This document shows positions 1 through 12,601 of a stretch of 64,000 nucleotides of DNA, piece after piece. The notes below the pieces were generated by a model that made no database searches, was not told the DNA's origin, and worked only from the letters and a program-made list of their open reading frames with translations. The stretch is taken from NCBI GenBank assembly GCA_945288535.1, contig CALYQQ010000015.1, positions 1 through 64,000 of the forward strand, written 5' to 3'. Position numbers and translations under genes: made by a program. Position 1 is the first letter of the stretch. Each line of letters opens with the position of its first letter. Source of the DNA: an uncultured Enterobacterales bacterium. GTDB lineage: Bacteria > Pseudomonadota > Gammaproteobacteria > Enterobacterales > CALYQQ01.

Positions 1-26
1 ATCAAGTAATTGATAGCTTATTATAG

Positions 27-52
27 AAAGGGCATCTTAGGGTGCCCTTTTT
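27..52 (+). terminator. Rho-independent terminator of the gene upstream of secE
   Basis: An 8-bp stem (AAAGGGCA at 27-34, TGCCCTTT at 43-50) continues into a T run. The first bases of the window read ATC AAG TAA, which would fit the last two codons and stop of an upstream gene. In enterobacteria that gene is tufB, but too little is present to show it. Confidence 0.8.
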
Positions 53-218
53 CAACAGAAAATAAAAGCTAGCATCTATCTGATAGGAGTTTCTGCACTT
101 TTGACCATTTTGGTGGTAATATATAAGCAGGTAAATTTCTTATGAGATAGATTTTAGCTGTTTATAAGAATAGCTAAAATTATAATTTATTGATTATTAA
201 TAAAATTTATTTGTGTAT

Positions 219-227
219 TGCTATAAT
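219..227 (+). promoter_or_regulatory. Extended -10 promoter for secE-nusG
   Basis: TG-C-TATAAT is an extended -10 element about 90 bases before secE. No good -35 lies 16-18 bases upstream, which is tolerated for extended -10 promoters. The position agrees with a separate secE promoter after the tufB terminator. Assigned by eye. Confidence 0.5.
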
Positions 228-313
228 TAATGCCATTCACAATAAATAGAATCGTTTGCTTTGCCAATACAAAGTGAAGTTGTTTCATCAGAGTCTTAAT
301 GACAGGTCAATTT

Positions 314-691
314 ATGAGTACGAATACTGAAGCTCGAGAAACGAATCGTAAACTGGAAAAATTAAAATGGATCGCAGTAATTGGCATTTTGGCTATTGCT
401 GTTATTGGTAACTATATGTATCGCTATGTTAGTTTACCTATTCGTACTCTTGCCGTAGTTGGCCTGGTTGGCGTGGCAGGTGCAATAGCCTTTCTAACGA
501 CAACTAAAGGTCGAGCCGCTGTTGCTTTTGCTCAAGAAGCTCGAATAGAAATGCGTAAAGTTATTTGGCCTACACGCCAAGAAGCTATGCAAACGACAAT
601 AATGGTTGCAGCAATAACTGCAATTATGTCACTTATCTTGGCAGGTCTTGATGCTGTTTTGCTTCGCTTAATATCGTTTATTATTAAATAA
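314..691 (+). CDS. secE: Preprotein translocase subunit SecE
   Basis: SecE is the small essential membrane subunit that clamps SecY in the SecYEG translocon of the inner membrane. The 125-residue product has the enterobacterial three-helix layout: two N-terminal hydrophobic segments (about residues 19-37 and 40-63), the amphipathic hinge with [17 protein letters not shown], and a C-terminal membrane helix. I chose the ATG at 314 over one at 299 because the protein then starts MSTNTEA, like E. coli MSANTEA, and AGG lies about 7 bases upstream. It is followed 15 bases later by nusG, the usual two-gene operon. Confidence 0.96.
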   Translation: MSTNTEARETNRKLEKLKWIAVIGILAIAVIGNYMYRYVSLPIRTLAVVGLVGVAGAIAFLTTTKGRAAVAFAQEARIEMRKVIWPTRQEAMQTTIMVAAITAIMSLILAGLDAVLLRLISFIIK

Positions 692-706
692 AACAGGAGT
701 CCATTT

Positions 707-1255
707 ATGTCTGAATCACCTAAAAAACGCTGGTATGTTGTTCAGGCTTTTTCTGGATTCGAAAGCCGTGTTGCACAATCTTTACGTGAGCATATCAAAC
801 TACATAACATGGAAGAATTATTTGGTGAGGTAATGGTTCCTACTGAAGAAGTTGTAGAAATCCGTAGTGGCCAGCGCCGTAAAAGTGAGCGTAAGTTTTT
901 TCCTGGTTATGTTTTAGTACAAATGCAAATGAATGATGATAGTTGGCATTTAGTGCGTAGTGTTCCTCGCGTTATGGGATTTATTGGTGGAACATCTGAT
1001 CGTCCAGCACCTATTAACGATAAAGAAGTCGATGCAATAATGAATCGATTACAACAAGTAGGTGATAAGCCACGGCCGAAAACACTATTTGAACCTGGTG
1101 AAATGGTTCGCGTGAATGAAGGGCCTTTTGCAGACTTTAATGGTGTCGTTGAAGAAGTCGATTATGAAAAGAGCCGTTTAAAAGTTTCTGTGTCTATTTT
1201 TGGTCGAGCTACTCCAGTTGAACTTGATTTTGGTCAGGTAGAAAAAGCGGTTTAA
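707..1255 (+). CDS. nusG: Transcription termination/antitermination factor NusG
   Basis: NusG binds the RNA polymerase clamp, promotes processive elongation, and links polymerase to Rho or to ribosomal protein S10. The 182-residue protein has the NGN domain (starting [13 protein letters not shown], with [10 protein letters not shown] near the middle) and a C-terminal KOW domain ([24 protein letters not shown]). Length and order match the enterobacterial protein. A clear AGGAG lies 9 bases before the ATG. It is co-transcribed with secE. Confidence 0.97.
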   Translation: MSESPKKRWYVVQAFSGFESRVAQSLREHIKLHNMEELFGEVMVPTEEVVEIRSGQRRKSERKFFPGYVLVQMQMNDDSWHLVRSVPRVMGFIGGTSDRPAPINDKEVDAIMNRLQQVGDKPRPKTLFEPGEMVRVNEGPFADFNGVVEEVDYEKSRLKVSVSIFGRATPVELDFGQVEKAV

Positions 1256-1310
1256 TAGCATAAATTGACTCAAAAATAACAGGTATTCACATATAAATTT
1301 CATTTTTTTA

Positions 1311-1348
1311 TTGCTAATGAGCGCGAAATTAATCTATAATTTCGCGTT
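1311..1348 (+). promoter_or_regulatory. rplK promoter embedded in a terminator-like hairpin
   Basis: TTGCTA at 1311-1316 and TATAAT at 1335-1340, separated by 18 bases, make a good sigma-70 promoter with a GC-rich discriminator (TTCGCG), as expected for a growth-rate-controlled ribosomal operon. The -10 lies inside an inverted repeat (CGCGAAATT / AATTTCGCG) ending in a T run. The same DNA could therefore also terminate nusG transcripts. Confidence 0.7.
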
Positions 1349-1831
<483 letters not shown>

Positions 1832-1833
1832 TC

Positions 1834-2538
1834 ATGGCTAAACTAACCAAGCGTATGCGCGTAATTCGTGAAAAAGTTGATGTCACTAAACTATATGACA
1901 TCAGCGAAGCTGTAACATTATTAAAAGAGCTTGCTACAGCTAAATTTATTGAAAGTGTTGATGTGGCTGTCAATCTTGGTATTGATGCACGTAAATCAGA
2001 TCAAAACGTACGTGGTGCAACTGTATTACCACATGGCACAGGCCGTAGCGTTAGAGTAGCTGTATTTACTCAAGGTGCAAATGCGGATGCAGCAAAAGAA
2101 GCTGGTGCTGATTTAGTTGGTATGGAAGATCTTGCTGACCGTATTAAGAAAGGTGAGATGGACTTTGATGTTGTTATCGCATCTCCTGACGCAATGCGTA
2201 TTGTTGGTCAATTAGGTCAAATCCTTGGGCCACGTGGTTTAATGCCAAACCCTAAAGTGGGTACTGTAACGCCTAATGTTGCTGAAGCAGTAAAAAATGC
2301 TAAAGCAGGCCAGGTTCGTTATCGTAATGATAAAAATGGTATTATTCATACTACTATTGGTAAAGTTGATTTCGATGCTGATAAATTAAAAGAGAATTTA
2401 GAATCACTCTTAATTGCATTGAAAAAAGCTAAACCGGCTACATCAAAGGGCGTTTATATAAAGAAAGTTAGCTTGTCTACCACTATGGGGGCAGGTGTTG
2501 CTATTGATCAAAGCAGTTTGAATGCAACAGCTAACTAA
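1834..2538 (+). CDS. rplA: 50S ribosomal protein L1
   Basis: L1 forms the mobile stalk at the ribosomal E site and represses its own operon through the rplK leader. The 234-residue product has the two-domain L1 fold, with the characteristic [17 protein letters not shown] stretch in the middle and the domain-I tail [14 protein letters not shown]. It is the second gene of the rplK-rplA operon, starting ATG after a GGAGG ribosome site that overlaps the end of rplK. Confidence 0.98.
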   Translation: MAKLTKRMRVIREKVDVTKLYDISEAVTLLKELATAKFIESVDVAVNLGIDARKSDQNVRGATVLPHGTGRSVRVAVFTQGANADAAKEAGADLVGMEDLADRIKKGEMDFDVVIASPDAMRIVGQLGQILGPRGLMPNPKVGTVTPNVAEAVKNAKAGQVRYRNDKNGIIHTTIGKVDFDADKLKENLESLLIALKKAKPATSKGVYIKKVSLSTTMGAGVAIDQSSLNATAN

Positions 2539-2569
2539 TTTTCTTTTGATTATTTTTTAGTCCTTTACT

Positions 2570-2602
2570 AAGGTGCTATATTAGTATAAAATATAGCACC
2601 TT
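2570..2602 (+). repeat. Hairpin between rplA and rplJ
   Basis: A perfect 13-bp inverted repeat (AAGGTGCTATATT at 2570-2582, AATATAGCACCTT at 2590-2602) has a 7-base loop. No T run follows, so it is more likely an mRNA processing or stabilising structure, or part of the rplJ promoter region, than a simple terminator. Confidence 0.6.
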
Positions 2603-2604
2603 GA

Positions 2605-2838
2605 TTTCCGGTTGGAGTCTAGCCTTTTCTAGACCTCCGTCCAAGACCGCAGGTGTATATTAATACTTAATTTCCTGCGTAGATGGTGACAGAAACCGAA
2701 AAAATGATTTTTTATATCAAATTAAAGAAGATTTTTTTACAGGATCTGCTCACCGTGATTAACGCCTGATTTTAGATAAGTAAAATTCAGGTGAAGTGAG
2801 TTTCGGGATTTACCCGGATTAATCCAGGAGCAAAGCCA
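2605..2838 (+). promoter_or_regulatory. L10 leader (autoregulatory mRNA of rplJ-rplL)
   Basis: The leader contains the hallmark string GGTTGGAGTCTAGCC, its paired partner around TCTAGACCTCCGTCC, AAGACCGCAGG, CCTGCGTAGATGGTGACAG, and the start-proximal TTAATCCAGGAGCAAAG. In E. coli this leader binds L10(L12)4 and couples rplJ and rplL translation. Sequence identity by eye is high across the whole 230 bases. Confidence 0.85.
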
Positions 2839-3336
2839 ATGGCATTAAATCTTCAAGGCAAAAAAGCGATTGTTGCTGAGGTTTCTGAAGTAGCCAAGGG
2901 CGCGCTTTCTGCAGTTATCGCCGATTCTCGTGGTGTAACTGTTGATAAAATGACTGAACTGCGTAAAGCAGGCCGTGAAGCAGGTGTATATATTCGTGTT
3001 GTTCGTAATACGTTATTACGTCGTGTTGTGGAAGGCACTTCTTATGAATGTCTAACCGATTCACTGGTAGGTCCTACTCTTATTGCATTTTCTACAGAAC
3101 ATCCAGGCGCAGGCGCTCGTTTGTTCAAAGCGTTTGCGAAAGAAAATGCTAAATTTGAGATTAAAGCCGCAGCCTTTGAAGGTGAGTTTATACCAGCAAG
3201 TCAAATTGACCGTCTGGCGACACTACCAACTTACGAAGAAGCAATTGCACGTTTGATGGCAACCATGAAAGAAGCCTCTGCAGGCAAACTGGTTCGCACT
3301 CTTGCTGCATTGCGCGACAGCAAAGAAGCTGCTTAA
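2839..3336 (+). CDS. rplJ: 50S ribosomal protein L10
   Basis: L10 anchors the L7/L12 dimers on the ribosome and represses its own operon by binding the leader immediately upstream. The 165-residue protein starts [19 protein letters not shown] and ends with the helical L12-binding tail ([25 protein letters not shown] in pieces). AGGAG sits 8 bases before the ATG. rplL follows 57 bases later. Confidence 0.98.
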   Translation: MALNLQGKKAIVAEVSEVAKGALSAVIADSRGVTVDKMTELRKAGREAGVYIRVVRNTLLRRVVEGTSYECLTDSLVGPTLIAFSTEHPGAGARLFKAFAKENAKFEIKAAAFEGEFIPASQIDRLATLPTYEEAIARLMATMKEASAGKLVRTLAALRDSKEAA

Positions 3337-3393
3337 TAGCACTTGTTGTGTCGTTATTGTTTGAAATACTTCTAAATTTTAGGAACTATCGAT

Positions 3394-3762
3394 ATGTCTA
3401 TCACTAAAGAACAAATTCTGGACGCAGTTGCTGAAATGTCTGTAATGGACGTTGTTGAACTGATCTCCATGATGGAAGAAAAATTTGGCGTTTCTGCTGC
3501 AGCTGCAGCAGTTGCTGTTGCAGCAGGTCCAGCAGAAGCAGTTGAAGAAAAAACTGAATTTGACGTTATTTTAACTAGCGCTGGTTCAAACAAAGTTGCT
3601 GCAATTAAAGCGGTTCGTACAGCAACTGGTTTAGGTCTGAAAGAAGCTAAAGATTTAGTTGAATCAGCACCAGCAGCAGTTAAAGAAGGTATCAGCAAAG
3701 ATGACGCTGAAGCTCTGAAGAAAGCGTTAGAAGAAGCTGGCGCAACTGCTGAAGTTAAGTAA
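3394..3762 (+). CDS. rplL: 50S ribosomal protein L7/L12
   Basis: This stalk protein recruits translational GTPases. It has 122 residues: an N-terminal dimerisation domain ([21 protein letters not shown]), an Ala-rich flexible hinge (about residues 35-52), and the C-terminal factor-binding domain with [12 protein letters not shown]. It is strongly expressed relative to L10 in related bacteria, and the attenuator immediately after it supports the same arrangement here. Confidence 0.98.
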   Translation: MSITKEQILDAVAEMSVMDVVELISMMEEKFGVSAAAAAVAVAAGPAEAVEEKTEFDVILTSAGSNKVAAIKAVRTATGLGLKEAKDLVESAPAAVKEGISKDDAEALKKALEEAGATAEVK

Positions 3763-3799
3763 TTAACTAGGCAGATAACAGCCTGATAAATAGGCTGAT

Positions 3800-3828
3800 G
3801 GCTGGTAGCTTTGGTTGCCAGCCTTTTT
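3800..3828 (+). terminator. rplL-rpoB attenuator
   Basis: A 10-bp stem with two G-U pairs (GGCTGGTAGC at 3800-3809, GTTGCCAGCC at 3814-3823), a TTTG loop and a run of five Ts. At this place in E. coli a partial terminator lowers rpoBC transcription relative to rplJL. The remaining ~340 bases before rpoB are AT-rich and hold no gene. E. coli has an RNase III processing site there, which I could not confirm. Confidence 0.85.
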
Positions 3829-4167
3829 GCTCTATAGATAAACGTGGTTTTTGCACTATTTTTCTCCGTTTATCTTATTATCGTTTCAGTATGAATTTAG
3901 TTATCTTCTCTGAATACACCAGTAATTTCAATAAAATGATTACTCTATTATTAATGAGAGTGAGTATACTGAAATAAAAAGAATAATGTAGATAATATGA
4001 TCATTACAAATTTATCATAACAATCATGAGCTATCCTTTAATCAATTGTTATGATTTTTTATGTTAGATTTAGTTATTACCCTACATAAAAAACAAATAT
4101 AGTGTGCGTAGAGCTGTCCTGAATGAGTGGACAGAGTGGGTCACTGATCAGCGAGCTGAGGAACCCT

Positions 4168-7100
4168 ATGGTTTACTCCTATACCGAGAAAAAACGAATT
4201 CGTAAGGATTTTGGTAAACGTCCGCAAGTTTTGGATGTTCCTTATCTTCTTTCAATCCAGCTTGATTCCTTCCAAAAATTTATCGAGCAAGATCCTGAAG
4301 GGCAATATGGTCTGGAGGCTGCATTCCGTTCTGTATTTCCTATCCAAAGTTACAGTGGCAGCTCGGAGCTACAATATGTTAGCTACCGTCTCGGCGAGCC
4401 GGTATTTGATGTTAATGAGTGTCAGATTCGTGGGACGACTTATTCTGCCCCTCTTCGGGTCAAGCTACGTCTAGTCATTTATGATAAAGACGCAGCAGCT
4501 GGCACTGTTAAAGATATTAAAGAACAAGAAGTGTACATGGGTGAAATTCCACTCATGACGAATAATGGTACTTTTGTGATTAATGGTACTGAGCGGGTAA
4601 TTGTATCTCAATTACATCGCAGTCCAGGTGTGTTCTTCGATAGTGATAAAGGTAAGACACATTCATCAGGAAAAGTACTCTATAATGCACGTATTATTCC
4701 TTATCGTGGTTCATGGTTGGATTTTGAGTTTGATCCTAAAGACTTACTCTATGTTCGTATTGACCGTCGTCGTAAATTACCTGCTACGATAATTTTACGC
4801 GCGTTAAATTATACTACTGAACAGATCCTAGATTTGTTCTTTGATAAAGTTGTATTTGAAATCAGCAAAAACACATTGTTGATGGACTTACTTCCTGAAC
4901 GCTTACGTGGCGAGACGGCTTCTTTCGATATTGAAGCCAACGGAACTGTATATGTCGAAAAAGGTCGCCGTATTACAGCACGCCATATTCGTTTATTAGA
5001 AAAAGATGGCGTTAAACAAATTGCTGTACCAAGTGAATATATCTTGGGTAAAGTGGTTAGCCGTGATTATATTGATGAATCCACAGGGGAGTTGATTGTC
5101 CCAGCGAATACTGAAATAACACTCGAGCTTTTAGCTAAGCTAAGTCAAGCAGGATATAAGAAAATTGAAACACTCTTTACCAATGACCTTGACCATGGTG
5201 CGTATATTTCAGATACCATTCGTGTTGATTCAACTACGGATCGTTTAAGCGCATTGGTTGAAATATACCGAATGATGCGTCCAGGTGAGCCACCGACGAG
5301 AGAAGCTGCAGAAAACTTATTTGAGAACTTGTTCTTCTCAGAAGAGCGTTATGATCTTTCTGCTGTTGGACGGATGAAGTTTAATCGTTCATTGGGCCGT
5401 GATGAGATCGAAGGTTCTGGTATTCTTAGTAATGCTGACATCATTGATGTCATGAAGAAGCTCATCAATATACGTAATGGTAATGGTGAAGTTGATGATA
5501 TCGATCACTTAGGGAACCGTCGTATTCGTTCTGTGGGTGAAATGGCTGAAAATCAATTCCGTGTTGGCTTGGTTCGTGTTGAACGAGCAGTCAAAGAACG
5601 CCTGTCATTAGGTGATCTTGATACATTGATGCCACAGGATATGATTAATGCAAAACCAATTTCTGCTGCAGTTAAAGAATTCTTTGGTTCAAGTCAGTTA
5701 TCGCAATTCATGGATCAAAATAATCCATTGTCTGAAATTACACATAAACGTCGGATTTCAGCACTAGGTCCAGGTGGTTTAACGCGTGAACGCGCTGGCT
5801 TTGAAGTCCGTGACGTACATCCAACACATTATGGCCGTGTTTGTCCAATTGAAACACCTGAAGGTCCAAACATCGGTTTGATTAACTCGTTATCTGTGTA
5901 TGCTCGTACAAATGAATACGGTTTCTTAGAAACACCTTATCGTAAAGTCGAAAATGGTATTGTAACTGATGATATTCATTACTTATCGGCAATAGAAGAA
6001 GGTAACTTTGTTATTGCGCAAGCAAGTTCAAATCTAGATGATCAAGGTAGCTTTACAGAAGAATTAATCACCTGCCGTAATAAGGGTGAATCAGGATTAT
6101 TTAGCCGTGAGCAAGTTCAATATATGGACGTTTCGACACAACAGATTGTTTCTGTTGGTGCATCGTTAATTCCATTCCTTGAGCATGATGATGCTAACCG
6201 TGCATTGATGGGTGCGAACATGCAACGTCAGGCTGTACCAACATTACGTGCGGATAAACCGCTAGTAGGTACAGGCATGGAGCGTGCTGTTGCCGTTGAC
6301 TCAGGCGTAACAGCTGTTGCTAAGCGTGGTGGTATAATTCAATATGTTGATGCATCACGTATAGTGGTTAATGTAAATGAAGATGAAATGTTACCAGGTG
6401 AAGCGGGTATCGACATTTACAATTTAACCAAATACACACGTTCTAACCAAAATACCTGTATCAATCAGCTTCCTTGTGTATCTTTGGGTGAGCCTGTTGA
6501 ACGTGGAGATGTTTTAGCAGACGGTCCGTCAACAGACTTAGGTGAGCTTGCTTTAGGCCAAAACATGCGTGTGGCATTTATGCCATGGAATGGTTATAAC
6601 TTTGAAGACTCTATTTTAGTCTCTGAGCGTGTTGTACAAGAAGATCGCTTTACAACCATTCATATTCAGGAGTTATCCTGTATTGCGCGTGATACTAAGC
6701 TTGGTTCAGAAGAGATTACAGCAGATATTCCAAACGTTGGTGAAGCTGCATTATCTAAGCTTGATGAATCAGGTATCGTATATATCGGTGCAGAGGTAAA
6801 AGGTGGCGATATTCTGGTAGGTAAGGTAACACCTAAAGGTGAAACCCAGTTAACGCCAGAAGAAAAATTATTACGTGCTATCTTTGGTGAGAAAGCTTCT
6901 GATGTTAAAGATTCTTCTTTACGCGTACCTAACGGTGTATCCGGTACTGTTATTGACGTGCAAGTATTCACACGCGATGGTGTAGAAAAAGACAAGCGTG
7001 CACTCGAAATCGAAGAGATGCAATTAAAGCAGGCTAAAAAAGACCTGACAGAAGAATTGCAGATACTTGAGGCTGGTTTGTTTACTCGTATTCGTGACGT

Positions 7101-8196
7101 TCTCATTAATGGCGGCATTACTGAAGATAAACTAGATAAGCTGGCTCGTGATAAGTGGTTAGAGCTTGGTTTAGCGGATGAAGATAAACAAAACCAATTA
7201 GAACAGCTAGCTGAACAATACGATGAGTTAAAAGCCGATTTTGAGAAAAAATTAGAAATTAAACGTCGGAAGATCACACAAGGTGATGATTTAGCACCAG
7301 GTGTTCTCAAGATTGTGAAAGTTTATTTGGCTGTTAAACGTCAAATACAACCAGGCGATAAGATGGCCGGTCGTCACGGAAATAAAGGTGTAATTTCTAA
7401 AATTAATCCAATCGAAGATATGCCTTATGACGAGAATGGACAACCTGTTGACATCGTGTTGAACCCATTAGGTGTACCATCACGTATGAATATAGGACAA
7501 ATTCTTGAAACGCATTTAGGTATGGCTGCAAAAGGTATCGGTGATAAAATTAATGCCATGCTTAAGCAACAACAAGAAATTACTAAGCTGCGTGAGTTCA
7601 TTCAAAAAGCCTATGATTTAGGTGATGCAACACGTCAACAAGTCGATTTGTCTACATTCTCTGATGAAGCTGTTTTACAGTTGGCAGAAAATCTGCGTAA
7701 AGGTATGCCATTGGCAACACCTGTATTTGACGGAGCTAAAGAAACGGAGATCAAAGAGTTATTAACTCTGGCTGATTTGCCAACCTCTGGACAAATTACA
7801 CTTTATGATGGCCGTACGGGAGAGAAATTTGAACGTCCAGTAACCGTAGGTTATATGTATATGTTGAAACTGAATCACTTAGTCGATGATAAGATGCATG
7901 CACGTTCAACAGGTTCTTATAGCTTAGTTACGCAACAACCTCTAGGAGGTAAAGCGCAATTTGGTGGTCAACGTTTTGGTGAGATGGAAGTATGGGCACT
8001 GGAAGCATACGGTGCAGCTTACACATTACAGGAAATGTTGACAGTTAAATCTGATGACGTAAACGGTCGTACCAAGATGTATAAAAATATTGTTGATGGT
8101 AATCATACAATGGAACCTGGTATGCCGGAGTCCTTTAACGTATTGTTGAAAGAGATCCGTTCATTAGGTATTAATATCGAATTGGAAGACGAATAA
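4168..8196 (+). CDS. rpoB: DNA-directed RNA polymerase subunit beta
   Basis: RpoB forms one pincer of RNA polymerase and much of the active-site cleft. The ATG at 4168 gives [19 protein letters not shown] and 1342 residues, identical in length to E. coli; an upstream in-frame ATG at 4123 was rejected, and GAGG lies 7 bases before 4168. The rifampicin pocket reads [20 protein letters not shown], the wild-type sensitive sequence. Later motifs include [29 protein letters not shown] and the C-terminal MGINIEL-like clamp tail. It is co-transcribed with rpoC. Confidence 0.98.
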   Translation: MVYSYTEKKRIRKDFGKRPQVLDVPYLLSIQLDSFQKFIEQDPEGQYGLEAAFRSVFPIQSYSGSSELQYVSYRLGEPVFDVNECQIRGTTYSAPLRVKLRLVIYDKDAAAGTVKDIKEQEVYMGEIPLMTNNGTFVINGTERVIVSQLHRSPGVFFDSDKGKTHSSGKVLYNARIIPYRGSWLDFEFDPKDLLYVRIDRRRKLPATIILRALNYTTEQILDLFFDKVVFEISKNTLLMDLLPERLRGETASFDIEANGTVYVEKGRRITARHIRLLEKDGVKQIAVPSEYILGKVVSRDYIDESTGELIVPANTEITLELLAKLSQAGYKKIETLFTNDLDHGAYISDTIRVDSTTDRLSALVEIYRMMRPGEPPTREAAENLFENLFFSEERYDLSAVGRMKFNRSLGRDEIEGSGILSNADIIDVMKKLINIRNGNGEVDDIDHLGNRRIRSVGEMAENQFRVGLVRVERAVKERLSLGDLDTLMPQDMINAKPISAAVKEFFGSSQLSQFMDQNNPLSEITHKRRISALGPGGLTRERAGFEVRDVHPTHYGRVCPIETPEGPNIGLINSLSVYARTNEYGFLETPYRKVENGIVTDDIHYLSAIEEGNFVIAQASSNLDDQGSFTEELITCRNKGESGLFSREQVQYMDVSTQQIVSVGASLIPFLEHDDANRALMGANMQRQAVPTLRADKPLVGTGMERAVAVDSGVTAVAKRGGIIQYVDASRIVVNVNEDEMLPGEAGIDIYNLTKYTRSNQNTCINQLPCVSLGEPVERGDVLADGPSTDLGELALGQNMRVAFMPWNGYNFEDSILVSERVVQEDRFTTIHIQELSCIARDTKLGSEEITADIPNVGEAALSKLDESGIVYIGAEVKGGDILVGKVTPKGETQLTPEEKLLRAIFGEKASDVKDSSLRVPNGVSGTVIDVQVFTRDGVEKDKRALEIEEMQLKQAKKDLTEELQILEAGLFTRIRDVLINGGITEDKLDKLARDKWLELGLADEDKQNQLEQLAEQYDELKADFEKKLEIKRRKITQGDDLAPGVLKIVKVYLAVKRQIQPGDKMAGRHGNKGVISKINPIEDMPYDENGQPVDIVLNPLGVPSRMNIGQILETHLGMAAKGIGDKINAMLKQQQEITKLREFIQKAYDLGDATRQQVDLSTFSDEAVLQLAENLRKGMPLATPVFDGAKETEIKELLTLADLPTSGQITLYDGRTGEKFERPVTVGYMYMLKLNHLVDDKMHARSTGSYSLVTQQPLGGKAQFGGQRFGEMEVWALEAYGAAYTLQEMLTVKSDDVNGRTKMYKNIVDGNHTMEPGMPESFNVLLKEIRSLGINIELEDE

Positions 8197-8206
8197 TTTC
8201 CCTTAC

Positions 8207-8228
8207 TATTCCGGCATTTGCCGGAATA
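8207..8228 (+). repeat. Hairpin between rpoB and rpoC
   Basis: A perfect 10-bp inverted repeat (TATTCCGGCA / TGCCGGAATA) with a 2-base gap starts 10 bases after the rpoB stop. No T run follows, so read-through into rpoC is expected. It may stabilise the mRNA or mark a processing site. Confidence 0.6.
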
Positions 8229-8297
8229 GGTGCTGGTAGCGCGACGTTTCGATAAATTCGGACGTTTGCAAGGTATAACTCCGACAGGAGCAGATCC

Positions 8298-11200
8298 GTG
8301 AAAGACTTACTTAAGTTTCTTAAGGCGCAAAATAAAACTGAAGAGTTTGATGCTATTAAAATTGCGCTGGCATCACCAGATATGATTCGTTCATGGTCTT
8401 ACGGTGAAGTAAAAAAACCTGAGACCATCAACTATCGTACCTTTAAGCCAGAGCGTGATGGTCTTTTCTGTGCTCGTATATTTGGGCCAGTAAAAGATTA
8501 CGAATGTTTATGTGGTAAATATAAACGCTTAAAACACCGCGGTGTTATTTGTGAAAAGTGTGGCGTAGAAGTTACTCAAGCTAAAGTACGTCGTGAACGT
8601 ATGGGGCATATTGAACTTGCTTCGCCAACAGCGCATATTTGGTTTTTAAAATCATTACCTTCTCGTATCGGTTTATTATTAGATATGCCGTTACGTGATA
8701 TTGAACGTGTTCTGTATTTTGAATCTTATGTTGTTGTTGAAGGCGGGATGACCAATCTGGAGCGAGGCCAAATCCTAACTGAAGAGCAGTATCTTGATGC
8801 GCTTGAAGAGTTTGGTGATGAGTTTGACGCTAAGATGGGAGCGGAAGCTGTTCAAGATTTATTAAAGAATCTAGATTTAGAAAACGTCTGTGAACAATTA
8901 CGTGAAGAATTAGAAGAAACGAATTCAGAAACTAAACGTAAAAAATTAACAAAACGAATTAAATTGATTGAATCTTTTATTCAGTCAGGTAATAAACCAG
9001 AGTGGATGATCCTCAATGTATTACCGGTATTACCACCAGATTTACGTCCTTTAGTTCCTCTGGATGGTGGCCGTTTTGCAACCTCTGATTTAAATGATTT
9101 ATATCGTCGTGTTATTAACCGAAATAATCGGCTAAAACGTTTGCTTGATTTGGCGGCACCGGACATCATCGTACGTAACGAAAAACGTATGTTACAGGAA
9201 GCTGTTGATGCATTACTGGATAACGGTCGTCGTGGACGTGCAATCACGGGTTCGAATAAACGCCCTCTGAAATCATTAGCCGATATGATTAAAGGTAAAC
9301 AAGGTCGTTTCCGTCAGAACTTATTAGGTAAACGTGTTGATTATTCAGGTCGTTCAGTTATTACTGTAGGTCCTTACCTACGTTTACACCAATGTGGTTT
9401 ACCGAAGAAAATGGCATTGGAGTTATTTAAACCATTTATTTATGGCAAGCTAGAAATGCGTGGTTTAGCTACTACCATCAAGGCTGCGAAAAAAATGGTT
9501 GAGCGTGAGGAAGCGGTAGTATGGGATATACTTGACGAAGTGATTCGTGAACATCCCGTATTACTAAACCGTGCACCTACACTGCACCGTCTAGGTATTC
9601 AGGCATTTGAACCAGTCTTAATTGAAGGTAAAGCCATTCAATTACACCCGCTTGTCTGTGCCGCATATAATGCTGACTTTGACGGTGACCAGATGGCGGT
9701 TCATGTACCTTTGACATTGGAAGCACAGCTTGAAGCGCGTGCCTTGATGATGTCTACCAATAATATTCTATCACCTGCGAATGGTGAACCGATTATTGTA
9801 CCTTCTCAGGACGTTGTTTTGGGATTGTATTATATGACGCGCGATAAGATTAATGCTAAAGGTGAAGGTATGTTGCTTACCGGACCTAAAGAAGCTGAAC
9901 GTGCTTATCGTGGTGGTCATGCTGAACTACATGCACGTGTGAAAGTTCGTATCACTGAATATGAGCGTGATGAATCCGGTGAACTAAAATCAAAGACGAG
10001 TGTGATTGATACTACTATTGGTCGTGCTATTTTATGGATGATTGTACCAAAGGGTTTACCTTATTCGCTGATTAATCAGCCCTTAGGTAAAAAAGCAATC
10101 TCTAGAATGTTGAATGCGTGTTACCGTATTTTAGGTATGAAACATACCGTAATATTTGCTGACCAAATTATGTATACTGGTTTTGCGTACGCAGCTCGTT
10201 CAGGTTCTTCTGTTGGTATTGATGATATGGTCATTCCAGCGAAGAAAGCTGAAATTATTGCTGATGCTGAAGCAGAAGTAGTAGAAATTCAAGAGCAATT
10301 TCAGTCTGGTTTGGTTACTGCTGGCGAGCGTTACAATAAAGTTATCGATATTTGGGCAGCAGCGAATGAACGTGTTGCTAAGGCAATGATGGAAAACTTG
10401 TCAACAGACACAGTAATCAATCGCGAAGGAAAAGAAGAACAACAAGTTTCCTTTAACAGCATTTATATGATGGCTGATTCAGGAGCTCGGGGTTCTGCAG
10501 CACAAATCCGTCAGTTAGCAGGTATGCGTGGTTTGATGGCAAAACCTGACGGTTCAATTATTGAAACACCTATTACAGCAAACTTCCGTGAAGGTTTGAA
10601 TGTATTACAATACTTCAACTCAACGCATGGTGCGCGTAAAGGTCTAGCTGATACAGCATTGAAAACAGCTAACTCTGGTTATTTGACTCGTCGCTTGGTT
10701 GATGTCGCACAAGATCTAGTCATTGTCGAAGATGATTGTGGTACCTTTGAAGGTATGATTATGACACCTGTTATTGAAGGTGGTGATGTCAAAGAACCAT
10801 TACGTGAGAGAGTATTAGGACGTGTTACAGCTGAAGACGTCTTAAAACCAGGTACAGCTGATATTCTAGTAAGTCGCAACACATTACTTGATGAGAAGTG
10901 GTGTGACATTTTAGAAGAATTCTCAGTTGACAGTGTTAAAGTTCGTTCTGTTGTAAGTTGCGATACTGACTTTGGTGTTTGTGCTAAATGTTATGGCCGT
11001 GATTTGGCGCGTGGACACTTAGTTAATAAAGGTGAAGCCATTGGTGTTATTGCAGCACAATCTATCGGTGAACCAGGTACTCAGTTAACGATGCGTACTT
11101 TCCACATCGGTGGTGCAGCCTCACGTGCTGCTGCAGAATCTAGTATTCAGGTTAAATCGAAAGGTAGCTTACGACTGAAAAACGTTAAGTTTGTTACTAA

Positions 11201-12524
11201 CGTAGATAAAAAACTCGTTATTACTTCTCGTAATACAGAGCTGAATGTAATTGATGAATTCGGACGTACTAAAGAAAGCTATAAAATCCCTTATGGTGCT
11301 ATTCTTGGTAAAGGCGATGGTGAAAGTGTATCCGCAGGCGAAACTATCGCTAATTGGGATCCTCACTCAATGCCAGTTATTTCGGAAGTAAAAGGTTTTA
11401 TACGTTTTATCGATATGATTGATGGTTTAACGATTACTCGTCAAACCGATGAATTAACTGGATTATCTTCAATTGTTATTTTAGAAAATGCAGAACGTGT
11501 TGGTAGTACAAAAGAATTGCGTCCTGCGCTGAAGATCGTTGATGAAAAAGGTAATGATGTATTGATCCCAGGTACTGATATGCCGGCACAATATTTCCTT
11601 CCTGGTAAAGCGATCGTTCAATTAGAAGATGGTGCACAAATTGGTGTAGGTGAAACCTTAGCGCGTATTTCACAAGAATCGGGTGGTACACGTGATATTA
11701 CGGGTGGTTTGCCTCGCGTTGCTGATTTGTTTGAAGCTCGTCGCCCGAAAGAGCCAGCTATTCTTGCTGAAATTAGTGGTATCGTTTCATTTGGTAAGGA
11801 AACTAAAGGTAAACGTCGCCTGGTGATCACACCATTAGATGGTGGTGAACAATATGAAGAGATGATCCCTAAATGGCGTCAGCTTAACGTATTTGAAGGT
11901 GAGCGTGTTGAACGAGGAGATGTGATTTCTGACGGTCCTGAATCACCACATGATATTTTACGCTTACGTGGGGTTCAAGAGGTTACTGCTTATATCGTTA
12001 ATGAAGTACAAGAAGTTTACCGTTTGCAAGGTGTTAAAATAAACGATAAACACATTGAAGTTATTGTACGTCAGATGTTACGTAAAGCGACAATCGCTCA
12101 TGCGGGTAGCTCTGAATTCTTGGAAGGTGAACAGGTCGAATATTCACGAATTAAGATCGCAAATCGTAATCTTGAAAATGAAGGCAAAGTGGGTGCTAGT
12201 TTTGCTCGTGATTTATTGGGTATTACTAAAGCATCGCTGGCGACAGAATCCTTTATTTCAGCTGCATCGTTCCAGGAAACAACTCGCGTTTTAACTGAAG
12301 CTGCTGTTGCAGGTAAACGTGATGATCTACGTGGTTTAAAAGAAAATGTTATTGTGGGTCGTTTGATCCCAGCAGGTACAGGCTATGCGTATCATCAAGA
12401 TCGTATCCGCCGTCGCCAACAAGGTTCGAGTGCCGCAGTAGTGACTCAAGTTAGTGCCGAAGAAGCGTCAGCTAATTTAGCAGAATTGTTGAATTTACAA
12501 GGCATGTTAGACGATAACGAGTAA
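8298..12524 (+). CDS. rpoC: DNA-directed RNA polymerase subunit beta'
   Basis: RpoC is the catalytic clamp subunit. It has 1408 residues, one more than I recall for E. coli. The start is GTG, as in E. coli, after a GACAGGAG ribosome site. Visible motifs are the N-terminal zinc ribbon ([20 protein letters not shown]), the catalytic [12 protein letters not shown], the bridge/trigger region ([16 protein letters not shown]) and the second zinc site ([20 protein letters not shown]). The C-terminal tail ([20 protein letters not shown]) diverges most from the E. coli sequence. Confidence 0.98.
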   Translation: MKDLLKFLKAQNKTEEFDAIKIALASPDMIRSWSYGEVKKPETINYRTFKPERDGLFCARIFGPVKDYECLCGKYKRLKHRGVICEKCGVEVTQAKVRRERMGHIELASPTAHIWFLKSLPSRIGLLLDMPLRDIERVLYFESYVVVEGGMTNLERGQILTEEQYLDALEEFGDEFDAKMGAEAVQDLLKNLDLENVCEQLREELEETNSETKRKKLTKRIKLIESFIQSGNKPEWMILNVLPVLPPDLRPLVPLDGGRFATSDLNDLYRRVINRNNRLKRLLDLAAPDIIVRNEKRMLQEAVDALLDNGRRGRAITGSNKRPLKSLADMIKGKQGRFRQNLLGKRVDYSGRSVITVGPYLRLHQCGLPKKMALELFKPFIYGKLEMRGLATTIKAAKKMVEREEAVVWDILDEVIREHPVLLNRAPTLHRLGIQAFEPVLIEGKAIQLHPLVCAAYNADFDGDQMAVHVPLTLEAQLEARALMMSTNNILSPANGEPIIVPSQDVVLGLYYMTRDKINAKGEGMLLTGPKEAERAYRGGHAELHARVKVRITEYERDESGELKSKTSVIDTTIGRAILWMIVPKGLPYSLINQPLGKKAISRMLNACYRILGMKHTVIFADQIMYTGFAYAARSGSSVGIDDMVIPAKKAEIIADAEAEVVEIQEQFQSGLVTAGERYNKVIDIWAAANERVAKAMMENLSTDTVINREGKEEQQVSFNSIYMMADSGARGSAAQIRQLAGMRGLMAKPDGSIIETPITANFREGLNVLQYFNSTHGARKGLADTALKTANSGYLTRRLVDVAQDLVIVEDDCGTFEGMIMTPVIEGGDVKEPLRERVLGRVTAEDVLKPGTADILVSRNTLLDEKWCDILEEFSVDSVKVRSVVSCDTDFGVCAKCYGRDLARGHLVNKGEAIGVIAAQSIGEPGTQLTMRTFHIGGAASRAAAESSIQVKSKGSLRLKNVKFVTNVDKKLVITSRNTELNVIDEFGRTKESYKIPYGAILGKGDGESVSAGETIANWDPHSMPVISEVKGFIRFIDMIDGLTITRQTDELTGLSSIVILENAERVGSTKELRPALKIVDEKGNDVLIPGTDMPAQYFLPGKAIVQLEDGAQIGVGETLARISQESGGTRDITGGLPRVADLFEARRPKEPAILAEISGIVSFGKETKGKRRLVITPLDGGEQYEEMIPKWRQLNVFEGERVERGDVISDGPESPHDILRLRGVQEVTAYIVNEVQEVYRLQGVKINDKHIEVIVRQMLRKATIAHAGSSEFLEGEQVEYSRIKIANRNLENEGKVGASFARDLLGITKASLATESFISAASFQETTRVLTEAAVAGKRDDLRGLKENVIVGRLIPAGTGYAYHQDRIRRRQQGSSAAVVTQVSAEEASANLAELLNLQGMLDDNE

Positions 12525-12567
12525 TATTATTTTTTCTTGTTAATAATAAGTCGTGTTTTATAATAAG

Positions 12568-12601
12568 TACCCTGTTAGTTATACGCTAACAGGGTATTTT
12601 T
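12568..12601 (+). terminator. Terminator of the rpoBC operon
   Basis: A perfect 11-bp stem (TACCCTGTTAG at 12568-12578, CTAACAGGGTA at 12586-12596) is followed by TTTTTATTT, 44 bases after the rpoC stop. Confidence 0.93.

Noticed and set aside
299..313. Upstream ATG of secE.
   Set aside because: It has no ribosome site and adds residues not found in SecE proteins; the ATG at 314 matches the family start.
4123..4167. Fifteen-residue N-terminal extension of RpoB.
   Set aside because: The conserved start is [15 protein letters not shown] at 4168, with a proper ribosome site.
6666..7310. A 214-codon minus-strand frame inside rpoB.
   Set aside because: It lies antisense within a highly conserved gene and its Ser/Arg-rich translation has no recognisable domain; it is a mirror of rpoB codon bias.
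10679..10909. Minus-strand frame inside rpoC.
   Set aside because: Antisense shadow of conserved coding sequence with no ribosome site or domain.
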